NCBI GenBank assembly: GCA_000934385.1
Contig: KN880870.1
Span: 1 to 14,024 of the forward strand
DNA: 14,024 bases
Reading direction: 5' to 3'
Source of the DNA: Cylindrobasidium torrendii FP15055 ss-10
Taxonomy: Eukaryota > Basidiomycota > Agaricomycetes > Agaricales > Physalacriaceae
Position numbers and translations under genes: made by a program. Each line of letters begins with the position of its first letter. Positions within the stretch are counted from its first letter, which is position 1. The notes beneath the pieces were generated by a model. It did not search any database, was not told the origin of the DNA, and saw only the letters and a program-made list of their open reading frames with translations. Shown in pieces: positions 1-8,300 of this stretch.

Positions 1-52
1 AGCTCTAGTGAGTGCCAGGTACTTGATATATCCACTTTGGAAGTTTATGCAG

Positions 53-337
53 TGTTTAGGCTTCAAAAGAGGACGCCTGGACTCCATTCCTGCCGCCGGA
101 GACCGCAGGAAGAAGTCAAAGTCCTCACAATCTTCGAGCGGTCGTTCTTCAAGCCGACCTAGCCAAGGGCGTTCTCAGGGTGCGCGAGCGTCAACAAAGC
201 AAGGGGAGACATCAACTCCCGGCTCTTCGAAATCCAATGCCAACAACGACAATGCAACGGCTCCTGCGGGCAACAGATCTCGCTGGGTCGATGTTGTCAG
301 TCGAAACGGCATACATCAGGAAAAGGCTCAAGTGTGA
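53..337 (+). CDS. Possible last exon of an unknown gene, cut by the left edge
   Basis: An open frame runs from the left edge to a TGA at 335-337. An AG at 51-52, after a T-rich stretch ending TTTATGCAG, could be a splice acceptor, which would make 53-337 a phase-0 terminal exon of 94 codons. The product is basic and low in complexity: an RRKKSK cluster followed by a long Ser/Arg/Gln/Gly-rich tail, then a short end containing RWVDVV. I see no domain. The frame is open back to base 2, so the exon may be longer. It could equally be a chance open frame in low-complexity DNA. The degenerate repeat array begins directly after the stop. I do not recognise the family. Confidence 0.35.
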   Translation, partial: CLGFKRGRLDSIPAAGDRRKKSKSSQSSSGRSSSRPSQGRSQGARASTKQGETSTPGSSKSNANNDNATAPAGNRSRWVDVVSRNGIHQEKAQV

Positions 338-560
338 AAGTTGACCACAAGCTGACCTGAGGATGGGGCCCCAAACCTGAGTGACCTGGGTGACCTCACT
401 TACCTGGGCCTACCTGGTATGACCTGAGATGATCAGAATGACCTCAAGTGACTTGAAGTGACTTTGGTGACCACAGGCAAACATGTTCTCTCAGGTCAGC
501 CTGGTCAACCTAGGTCAGATTCCCCCACTAGCAATGCCCTCAGCACCCATGGTCAACTAA
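338..560. repeat. Degenerate array of TGACCT/AGGTCA-like words
   Basis: This stretch is built from diverged short words such as TGACCTGAG, TGACCTCA, TGACTTGAAG and, on the opposite strand, CAGGTCAGCC and TAGGTCAG, spaced about 10-20 bp apart. There is no coding potential. The words resemble those in the larger array near the right end (about 13000-13680) and lie in the same orientation; for example GACCTGAGAT occurs in both. It may be an old satellite or the end of a larger element. Confidence 0.6.
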
Positions 561-596
561 AGGAGACACCAGCTGTCCAAGGGTGATATCCAAATA

Positions 597-740
597 TATA
601 TATTTTTTTTTCATGTACAGGAATTGAACCAACAACCTGGCATAAAAAACAACCGTCGCCTTTCATGTGAACACTGGGAATCGAACCCATGACCTTGACT
701 TTGAGTCAAGGCCCATTGCCCCTTAAGCTATATGTCCACA
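597..740 (-). mobile_element. SINE-like tandem of two tRNA-derived units with A-rich tail
   Basis: On the minus strand a full tRNA-like unit (739-666) is followed by a spacer with a T6 run (649-644). A second, diverged tRNA-like 3' half comes next, with a box B-like GGTTCAATTCC at 630-620, and then a run of nine A leading into an AT repeat (about 611-590). Both units are followed by CATGAAA, so the second looks like a diverged partial copy of the first. A tRNA-derived head plus an A-rich tail is the usual build of a SINE. The alternative is a single real tRNA gene beside a relic. No target-site duplication was identified. Confidence 0.4.
666..739 (-). tRNA. tRNA-like Pol III gene, apparent anticodon CAA
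   Basis: The 74-nt unit has a 7-bp acceptor stem (GTGGACA pairing with TGTTCAC, one G-T pair) and a discriminator A at 666. Box A is TAGCTTAAGGGG (730-719), a perfect match to TRGCNNARNNGG. Box B is GGTTCGATTCC (687-677), also perfect. The anticodon arm is CTTGA/TCAAG around the loop CTCAAAG, so the apparent anticodon is CAA (Leu). A T6 run 16 bp downstream could end Pol III transcription. Against a normal tRNA-Leu: the variable region is only 3 nt where Leu tRNAs have a long arm, there are two extra bases before the D arm, and the outer T-stem pair is mismatched. It may be a pseudogene or a SINE head. Confidence 0.5.
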
Positions 741-925
741 GACAGTAGCAAATAACGATAGCTAGAATGTTGTCCTTGGACACTACCTGACATAGCGGAC
801 TGCGTCCAACATGCCCTCTATTGCTCTTGACTGCTACGGTGGCTTCAGTCTCTCCCCCATATGACGGTGTTCAAGTGATTATAACAGTAGTAGAAAGAGC
901 CAACGTACAAAGATAGTAATAAGTA
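741..925. other. 3' flank of the transposase gene
   Basis: No gene is seen. The sequence GGACACTACCTGACATAGCG begins at 778 and contains CACTA, but no matching inverted copy was found beyond the other end of the transposase, so it is not called as an element end. The rest is probably the transposase 3' untranslated region. Confidence 0.4.
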
Positions 926-3900
926 TTATAGGTAGACTGTCTGATATGTATGTAAACTGAGCCAGTTATTAACGTAAAAGTGTGTACATGTATCTAGGAC
1001 AGACTCATTAGTATCCCAAACCTCTGTAGGAGTCTTGTAGAAGTCAGGTATGAGCATACAGCTCTGACGTATATTGTAGAGTGGCACAATTGACCAGGTA
1101 GGATGCCCGTGCTTGTCTAGCTGGACAGAGAGAGACGGCATGTTGTGGGTAGCGCGTTGATGTTTGCTCAGCTTTGGTGGGGTGTACCAATGGATGTACG
1201 CCATCGGAATTCCAACCGGCCAGAATGAAGGTAGCGGAACGTCGTTTGACATGATCTTGACCGTCCGGGGCAGCCTGAAGACAAGACAAACACGACCAAT
1301 ACGAGTACCTGATGTTAACATGTTAAAACCACGTTAGCAGTTGCAGAGAAGGATTCACCTTGAAGGCCGACTACTTCAGCATCCTCGTCGCTGAGCACAA
1401 CCACAGTATCATAACGGCCTCCGTTGAGTGGACTAGCCCTGACCCAGTCGCGCTCCTCATCCAATGGATTATGTAGGCCTTCAGCGCTGAGCTTGAAAGA
1501 ATAGTATACGTCAATGTTTTGAAAAGGGAGGGTGTCACTGCGGTAAATGGTAGGACGACGTGCACGCTTTTGTTCAATGAGAGTGATGTATTCTGCCAGG
1601 TGCTTAGGGAAATCACGGATTCCAAACTCACGAGCAAGTACGCGAAGGTCTTTGCGTGGGTAGCTGGGGCGCTTGGGCAAGAGTACCTGTTGAAAGTACT
1701 TTTTGGAAGGGTGTCGCGTGATGGATGCGAGGGTATTCGAGTCTGCCGGCGCAGCGTCGGACTGAGGAGCGGCGTCGGGCTGAGGAGCGGCGTTGGACTG
1801 AGGAGCGGTGACTGGCGCAGCGTTGGACTGAGCATTGTCTTCCCGCGCTGCCTTAGACCGGGCTGCGAGGCGTGCAGCTGGTATACCAGTTAGGACACTG
1901 CAGATCACTAGAAAGCTTGCGACGCACCTTTTTCCTTCTCAGCCCATCCAAGGAAGCCTTCAAAGGCGTGCACCGTCTCTTGCCGTGTCACCCACTGTGT
2001 CATCTGCGGGTACTCGTTGCGTCGGTTGGATGCGCGCCAGCCGTTTTTGGTAAACTCGATATGAAGTCTCTCGAACATTTCAGTGTTAAAGTTATTGGTC
2101 GTTCCAAAAAGACGTATGCCATCAACGTAGTGCACCAGTGAATGTATCTTGGGAATGAGGAAATCTTCACGGATGTCAAGGTCTAAGAAGATTTGCTTGT
2201 TGGAACGCCATAAGGCCAGAGCGTCGTCCATGTAACCAAGTGTAGTGTCATCGTGGGTAGGATATTGAGCAAGATAAATGAAGTCGAGGATTGCGCGGCA
2301 CGCAGTAACGGCAGCGCGAGGAAGCACGTCGTGAACGCAGCCCAGCAGAATCTTGGCCATGTTCTTCCTCTCAGTGCCGCTGACCTGAGATAGCGCACTG
2401 ATGCCATTCTTGAAATGACGAAGGCCAACGGCTGGTGGAAGGCAGCGAATGCGGCGGTCGAGCTCCTTCTCAGTGAGCAGTTTCTGACACCATGCAACCA
2501 GATATTTGACGACTCCTTGATACAACTGATGGAGAACGTCCGGCATTTGGGATACGTGAATGTTGGTGAAAGGAAGGTTCTCCCAAAATGGGTTGGGGAC
2601 GTTGCCGTTGACATTCGCGTCCGAGCAGAATTCGATGTATTTTGTAGTAGATGTGGCCGAGTCAGCGGCAGCTTGCATGGTATCTAGGGTATCGTCCGGT
2701 GTGCGAAGATCGTGGGGGTTGTCGTCGTCGAGGTCTAGCGGTCCAGCCTTGCACTTGGGGCACGAGCCGTACTTGCTGCACGTAACCAGACATTGTTCCG
2801 GATAGTCTGCTACATATGCAGCCAAGATGGGATGGACACGACGAACAGCGCCATCACCACCAATCATCTCAACGCCTTTCTTTCCGGCCACAACAAGGGG
2901 CTCGAACAAGACGGTCATGGCAGCGTGGAATGCTTGCTGGTAGCGTGCGGATACCTGGCGCTTGGAGTGTCCGACCTTGGCAACCTTGTCGACGGGCAGG
3001 TATGCAACAAGTATGCAGGCCTGCTCAGATGGACGTCGGCGGGTTGCGTTTGGTATATTGCCCAGTGTCAGATAGACGGGGTATGCGACACGTCCCCCCG
3101 AGAACTGCGTTAATTGCGTCTTATCGGTCGAAATGATGAGAGACGCAAGTGTTGCACCTTCAGGTAGTTGATCCTGGAAGCAGTCAGCACTATGCACCGA
3201 TGTAGCAGATAAATGAATACCTGCACAATCCACCACCATTCCGCTGTCCACATCTCTGTGTATAGGCGGTTTTCCTTTTCTGCATCGGAGAACATCTGTT
3301 TTGGTTTGAAGACGATACGGTCGGCAAGTTCGGGCTTCCCCCAGAGCGCTTGAACTGCCTCAAGAATGTCGCGGTGCAGTAAAACAAAAGGTTCTTCATC
3401 TGGCTTGTCGTTGAAGTAGATTCGTTTGGACATCCATTCCCCGGCGCGAAGAGGGACTTCGGCAAGTGATTTGTGAAGGCCAGCCGTGTTCTTGAACGAC
3501 AGACCAAGGCGCTCCTTTACCTAGAAAAGAATGAGTGTGCTGTTAGCAATCAGAGGGAAAGAACGCACTCCTTCGATTTCGAGTAGTCTGTTGAATGACG
3601 AATGTCCAATGCCGTCTTTCACCATCCACCTAGCTATCTCCCAGTCTAACTTGGACGCGAAGGGGTGGTAAATGTTGATATCCGAGAGGTCTGGCTCCCC
3701 GGTCCCATCCATCGCGTCGTCGTAGCCAAGAGGTGACTTGAAGTGAGCAGCCCAGCGCTTGTGAACGTGTTTCTTCATACGGATTTTCCGTCCAGCAGTG
3801 GGATGCTCGATGAAATGGTCTGTGTCTGCCGAATCGTCTGCGTCCATGTATCGAGGTTTCGCGCCAGCCATGCGTTCTAAACGATTCTTGAGAGTCGAAG

Positions 3901-4363
3901 GACCAGGCCCCGCTTCACCAAGCTCTACGGTGGGAGGTGCTTCCAGAACCTCGAACAGCTCGCCGTGCTGAACTTCCAGAAGCTCCTGCATGAACTCGAA
4001 GGCGTGCATGGCGGTCTCTTGCTCGTCGTCATCTTCAGGCTCGTCTTCTGGTTTGGACAAGGGTTGAGCATCAGGTGAGGAAGTCTTCGAGTCTGCGGGG
4101 TGTGCATTGCCTTCCCCAGAAGCATAAGGGGTATGGGCATCCTCCGGAGCATCATCGTCGTTCCAGATGGTTGCGTTGACGTCGTTCACTGTTCCGGGAC
4201 GTATGGCGGTTTGTTTGCGGTGCCTCGCCTTGACATGGGTATACGCGACGCTCAGCCAACGCCGGCAAGCAGGTGTGTGTGTCATGTGTGCATTCATCGA
4301 GCGCCATGTTGGCCACATACGCGCGCAATGAGGGTTCAGGCAGGTCGAAACTTGCAAAGACAT
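926..4363 (-). CDS. Plavaka-type DDE transposase, five exons, full length
   Basis: Cut-and-paste transposase of the fungal Plavaka group, recognised from characteristic stretches. Exons on the minus strand: 4363-3569, 3520-3221, 3173-1928, 1877-1359 and 1308-926. Introns of 47-50 bp all have GT/AG ends and consistent phases (0, 0, 1, 1). Joined, they give 1080 residues with no stop. Domains: an N-terminal Cys/His zinc finger (C8, C13, H26, C33 or H29), an acidic linker, the YHPFASKLDWEIARWMV block before intron 1, then the RNase-H-like core. Candidate catalytic residues are D382 (in IISTDKTQLTQFSGG), D577 (in MPDVLHQLYQG) and E730 or E733 (in NTEMFERLHIEF). A Cys cluster (C493, C497, C503, C506) lies between the first two. 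The C-terminal IGRVCLVFRLP...YIHWYTP region is also typical. The start at 4363 puts the zinc finger near the N-terminus; an in-frame ATG at 4417 is possible. Confidence 0.9.
1750..1833. repeat. 18-bp minisatellite inside transposase exon 4
   Basis: Four 18-bp copies of a GCGGCGTCGGACTGAGGA-like unit lie at 1750-1767, 1768-1785, 1786-1803 and 1816-1833, with a 12-bp partial unit between the third and fourth. Read on the minus strand they encode a six-residue Ala-Pro-Gln-Ser/Pro-Asp/Asn-Ala repeat in the linker between the DDE core and the C-terminal domain. The unit length keeps the frame, so copy number could vary without breaking the protein. Confidence 0.8.
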
Positions 4364-4985
4364 CGTTGACCGGCTGTATACAATCAGCCAGTGCTTCTCT
4401 TGTATCGAGAACTGCAAGAAACGTACCGAAATATAGCAATGCTGGTGCGAAACTGGGAACGCAGTTGGTACAGGCCTTGTATATGTATCGAGTGTCCGAA
4501 AATGTGCTGCAACCTGTACAGGGAAGTCTTGCCAGGACCACCGCGGCCGTTAGACGTCTTCATCTCACTCCAGGTAGGGTAGATGGGCACAGATAGCGCG
4601 GGAATGAAATCGAAAAAAGCCGAACATGCTTATGACGCACCTGAAGCACCATGAGCACGCACTGAAGGCCTTGTTTGACGGCTATCCTCCTTGTAGCAGG
4701 CTCCTAAGTCCTCGGGGTATGTTTCCGGGTGGCCCAACGGTGACCTTGCATATGCCGTCCACGAGGGAAGGCAAAGTCGACAAATTTGGCTTATGGAGAT
4801 CGAGTCTGCATAAGACCAAATACTGCGAGAATGTGTCTGGCAGCAGTGAAATGACTTCGAGGAGGCTCGAAAGCGTCACACGAAGGAGAGAAGGGATCCA
4901 GGTTGTAATGGCGCATGGAGATCGTGGTGGTGGAAAGCAAGAAATCAGTGCGTCACCGATCGCGTCTGTCAATCTCTGCATTCTG

Positions 4986-5003
4986 CCACCACCACCACCA
5001 CCA
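4986..5003. repeat. (CCA)6 microsatellite
   Basis: Six perfect CCA triplets in the intergenic region. They create a short His or Pro run in chance reading frames, which has no coding meaning here. Confidence 0.85.
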
Positions 5004-5030
5004 CGCGTCGACAGCATACCCCCGACCTCT

Positions 5031-5115
5031 GGACACCCATAGCACCATTGGACACTTTCGAGTCTCCAATTCTACGGACGCTTTCATAGCCTCCAGGACG
5101 CTTTCTTAGCCTCCA
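5031..5115. repeat. Four diverged copies of a 20-bp GGACGCTTTC...CCTCCA repeat
   Basis: The two adjacent copies at 5076-5095 and 5096-5115 (GGACGCTTTCATAGCCTCCA) differ at one base. A more diverged copy lies at 5050-5069 and a partial one at 5031-5047. Short direct repeats of this size just inside an element's end are typical subterminal transposase-binding sites of CACTA-like transposons, so they may mark one end of the Plavaka element. They could also be promoter elements of the plus-strand gene at 5324. Confidence 0.6.
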
Positions 5116-5323
5116 GTGCCCATACCACTAGCTGCTTTCCGAAGCAACTCGGCCTTATTTCCTACGGTCAAAGCCCACTGGATTCGATTTTCGGCATCTC
5201 TCAGCCTCTCCTCATTCCTTGGACAATTGCTCTTCTTTGTCACTGTGACAAGCATCCACAGGTGTGTATAGTATCTTCCCCATGTTATGCCGTCTCATGG
5301 GAAAGCCAGCTTGACATTCTGTA

Positions 5324-7817
5324 TTGTCTCCGCCAGTTTACTCCCCTCAACATCCATTTCTTCCATCTTGTATGTTCCCGTCTCATTCTCGCTCTATCCG
5401 ATCTCATGTGCGACCTCCAGCATATCCATCCAGCATGAGTACAACATTCCAGAGCTCGCCGCCGCAATGGCAAGGAGCAGACGAACGATTTCCTGAGGGA
5501 CGCCTCGGTGCACGCTTTGGTCCCCTGGTGGTCTCAACACCGAATGCCTCTGTCATGTACGCGCCACTGTACGACCAGGATATCACAGTTCGCATGCGCA
5601 AAGGCTACCATTTCGGCCTTCACGACCCGTTTTCGCACCCTCAACCACACCATGGGCCGACACGCTATCTGATGTGTGTGCCCGCGCCCACCAAAACCGG
5701 AGAGAACGCCATCCTTTTCCTCGGCCTACGAGAGCGCAAAGAATGGGAGCCAAGATACGGGGATGGAGCAGTTACAGGTTTGGGATCTATCATACCAGAG
5801 TTGGTGGATGCGCTGGTGAAACGGGGTACACAATTGGTAGACGAAGTGGACATGTTCTCGGAGGATATCACTGCTGGGAGGATTCCAGGTGTGCAGGCTG
5901 AGGTGCCAAACGAGCGGGTGAAGAAGTTCAAATGGTATCTCAAGTTCTATCTTCGGACAGTTGCTCAAGAAGGGTCATTCGACGACTGTGAACTTCGATG
6001 GAGCTGTGCGCGGCGCCTTCAACTCGAGATCTGCGCGTACATCAAATACTTTCGGACCTATCGCGCCTTGTTCCATGATTTACCTCTCATTCCCCGCCCC
6101 ACCGACGACACACTCATGGGCTGTATTACGAACAACTACGTTGTGGCTACAGAGGTGTATACCGTTGGCTTGCCCGTTTGGTTTGTCTACAAGGGTCTCG
6201 GATGCAGGCCAACCGATTTTCGTCGTTTCCTCAATGAGAAAGAGACGCAGGATATTATGCATGCGTCGTTTATACCCCCAAGACCTGTCCAAATGGGTAG
6301 CTCGCCATCCTCGGACCATCGTTTCTTGTCCCTTCGCCATCACCCGCTTGCACTCCTACTGTGGCAGGGGAAAGCAGACGACCCTCGACGCTTCACCGTC
6401 ATGACACAGGTGTTTCGCGGCGAGAAGCAAGCTGTCTCAAGTCGCTTGCCGCCCGTCGCTCCCATCCTATCCTCGAGGTCAACGTCCGCTTCGACATCAG
6501 CCTCAGCCTTGACCGCGGCATCCACTTCAACTGCCCACCACACCACTCCATCCGCACCTGTGGCCGCACAGGCATCTTCCAAGCGCACTCGAGTGGATTC
6601 CTCCGGCGGCTTGTCTCACAAGAAAGCAAAGAAGACTCGCGCGATGGGAAGCAATAGTCAGGGTGCCTCTCAGTCCGAGCCGCAAGCTGCAGCTGCTCGT
6701 TCGCGGTTTGATGAGCCTTTGGACCAGCAACAGCTACTTCCGGCCCCAATTCGCGTGATTCTACGCGCCCAGGCAAGTGTCAAGCAGGAGTTGAATATGC
6801 ATCCAAATGCCCGTGCCATCATGGCAAAACTCCCCGGACTCGACCCCCATTACAGCGGGTTTGTGGTCCCCGACGGCTCCCAAATTGCCAGCATGACGAT
6901 GTCGGCAACTCAGGCAGGCGCCATCGTTAACTCTATACGCTTCCGCACGTTGTGGCACTACCGCGCTCGCTCCATCATGTCTCCGGTGTACAGCGTTGAG
7001 CTTGTCAAGGCTCAGGTCTGGCGATCTGTCATTGGCTTGGATGTTCTGGGCTTCCGTACAGCACAAGACGATAGTCCGACAACTAGTACAGCACAAGATA
7101 AGAAGCCGACAACTAGCAAGCGGCATGGCCAGAGTGCGCAGGACAAACGTGATGCAGCGCTGGATGCTTTGAACAAAACGATGGAGGCGTCTGGCATCCA
7201 GGTATGCAATTGACCATTTCACACTCACCGCACATTACTTACACTTTTAGATGTCGCTTGAGCCTGGAGATGTTCGCAAGAGCCGCGCAGTATGGCAGGG
7301 TGTCACTATCGAGTATAACACCACACTTCCAAGCCGTTACATTTGCCGTAGCGTTCTGTGGGAGTTATATGAGCTCAACTTTCGCTCGGAGTTTCTGCTT
7401 GCCGACTTCTTCTTGTACGACTGGGACAGAGAGGCCCAAAAGCCAGCAAGCAAGGAAATTTCACCTGGTGAGCGGCGCTTGTTACTCTGCGAATGGATGG
7501 AGTACTGGGATGGCGATGTTGTACCAGAGGACTCTCTGTACGGAGCGGAGCCCACCGGTTTCGCGTCGCCTCATCGCGCCAGCCATGCGCGCGCAACTCT
7601 GTCTTTTCTTCGTGCTATGAGTAGCTGGACCGGAATTGGACAGGTGCCAGAGGGATTGGAGGACGAAGCGACCAGGATCGAGGCTGAGGGTCAGCAAGCT
7701 ACAGATGCAATGGTCGATGCTTGGGAAGAGGCGGTCTGGCAGCATTACATTAAGGCTTACTTCAAGCTGTTTGGGCGCCCTCCTACCGTACCACGAATCA
7801 TGCCTGCACGAGACTAA
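5324..7817 (+). CDS. Large protein of unknown family, two exons
   Basis: Exon 1 is 5324-7201 and exon 2 is 7251-7817. They are joined over a 49-bp phase-0 intron (GTATGC...TTTTAG), giving 814 residues. A second in-frame ATG at 5435 (residue 38) may be the true start, since residues 1-37 are Pro/Ser-rich and may be untranslated leader. The N-terminal half (about 50-380) looks globular, with PTRYLMCVPAP, ENAILFLGLRER, LGSIIPELVDALVKRG and PTDDTLMGCITNNYVVATEV. A Ser/Thr/Ala-rich linker follows (about 380-470), with a basic HKKAKKTR cluster near 432 that suggests nuclear entry. A second compact region (about 490-590) and the exon 2 domain, rich in Trp and acidic residues, follow. I see no catalytic motif. 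The dioxygenase gene lies 483 bp downstream on the same strand. It resembles no family I can name, and a transposon-associated role is inference from position. Confidence 0.75.
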
Positions 7818-8300
7818 CGGACATATTATTCCTCCTCTTTTTTTTTATCTACGCGTCTATGTACAAATACGTATATATCTATCATACTCGTTGATGCTAA
7901 CTTGGCTAAAAGTGTCCTCACACGTGTAACACCTTTGTTTGCGCCTTTCGCGCGTTGTCCGGGTGGTGGTTGATTCATCTGTACCGTGCGGCGTGATTTC
8001 GTGGCCTGAGTGATTGTTTCCCGCAAGCATGTGATTGCGTCTGACAAACTCCGACGGCAGAGGCTTGATCGTGACGCACTTTCTCTCCTTTCGACCATCA
8101 CCTCCACTCTTTACAACCCCGGCGCTCGTTCCAATCCCACTCCCGTCTCTTCTGCAAGACGACTCCTCTTCATGAGCAGTCGGACTCCTCTTCTTGAGCA
8201 GTCATCACCGTATTTGAACCGCTTTTCATAAGCCGTTCAACTAGCGCCCCTCTTCTTGAGCTGCGCGGTACACGTCCAAACACTATTCCCGTTCCCTCCA
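7818..8300. other. Intergenic region upstream of the dioxygenase gene
   Basis: The first 120 bp are T-rich and AT-rich (a T9 run near 7840, then GTATATATCTATC) and probably form the 3' untranslated region of the upstream gene. The last 150 bp are pyrimidine-rich, as is common in fungal promoters and 5' leaders, and hold the 22-bp repeat listed separately. No gene and no convincing TATA box were found. Confidence 0.5.
8161..8204. repeat. 22-bp tandem repeat in the dioxygenase promoter or leader
   Basis: Two adjacent 22-bp copies (8161-8182 and 8183-8204; GACTCCTCTTCTTGAGCAGT in the second) differ at two positions. A shorter third copy with CCTCTTCTTGAGC lies at about 8248-8260. All sit within 140 bp upstream of the ATG at 8301, so they could be transcription-factor sites or part of the 5' leader. 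Confidence 0.65.

Larger units (their letters stand above)
4364..5323. other. Divergent intergenic region between transposase and first plus-strand gene
   Basis: This 960-bp gap separates two divergently transcribed genes and should hold both promoters. Short open frames exist on both strands, but none has recognisable content. It contains a (CCA)6 microsatellite and a set of 20-bp repeats, listed separately. One end of the Plavaka element should lie here if it is a compact transposon, but I could not find a terminal inverted repeat by eye. No clear TATA box was found next to either start. Confidence 0.5.

Noticed and set aside
776..800. CACTACCTGACATAGCGG as a CACTA-type left terminus of the transposon
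   Set aside because: No inverted counterpart ending in TAGTG was found between 4400 and 5320, and a five-base match alone is expected by chance.
4384..4590. Minus-strand peptide with GRGGPGKTSL, resembling a P-loop
   Set aside because: The frame is short, has no further NTPase motifs and cannot be joined convincingly to a longer coding region; likely chance or a tiny relic.
4626..5042. Plus-strand 138-codon frame in the divergent intergenic region
   Set aside because: No recognisable content, it includes the (CCA)n run, and an overlapping minus-strand frame of similar size exists; looks like chance openness.
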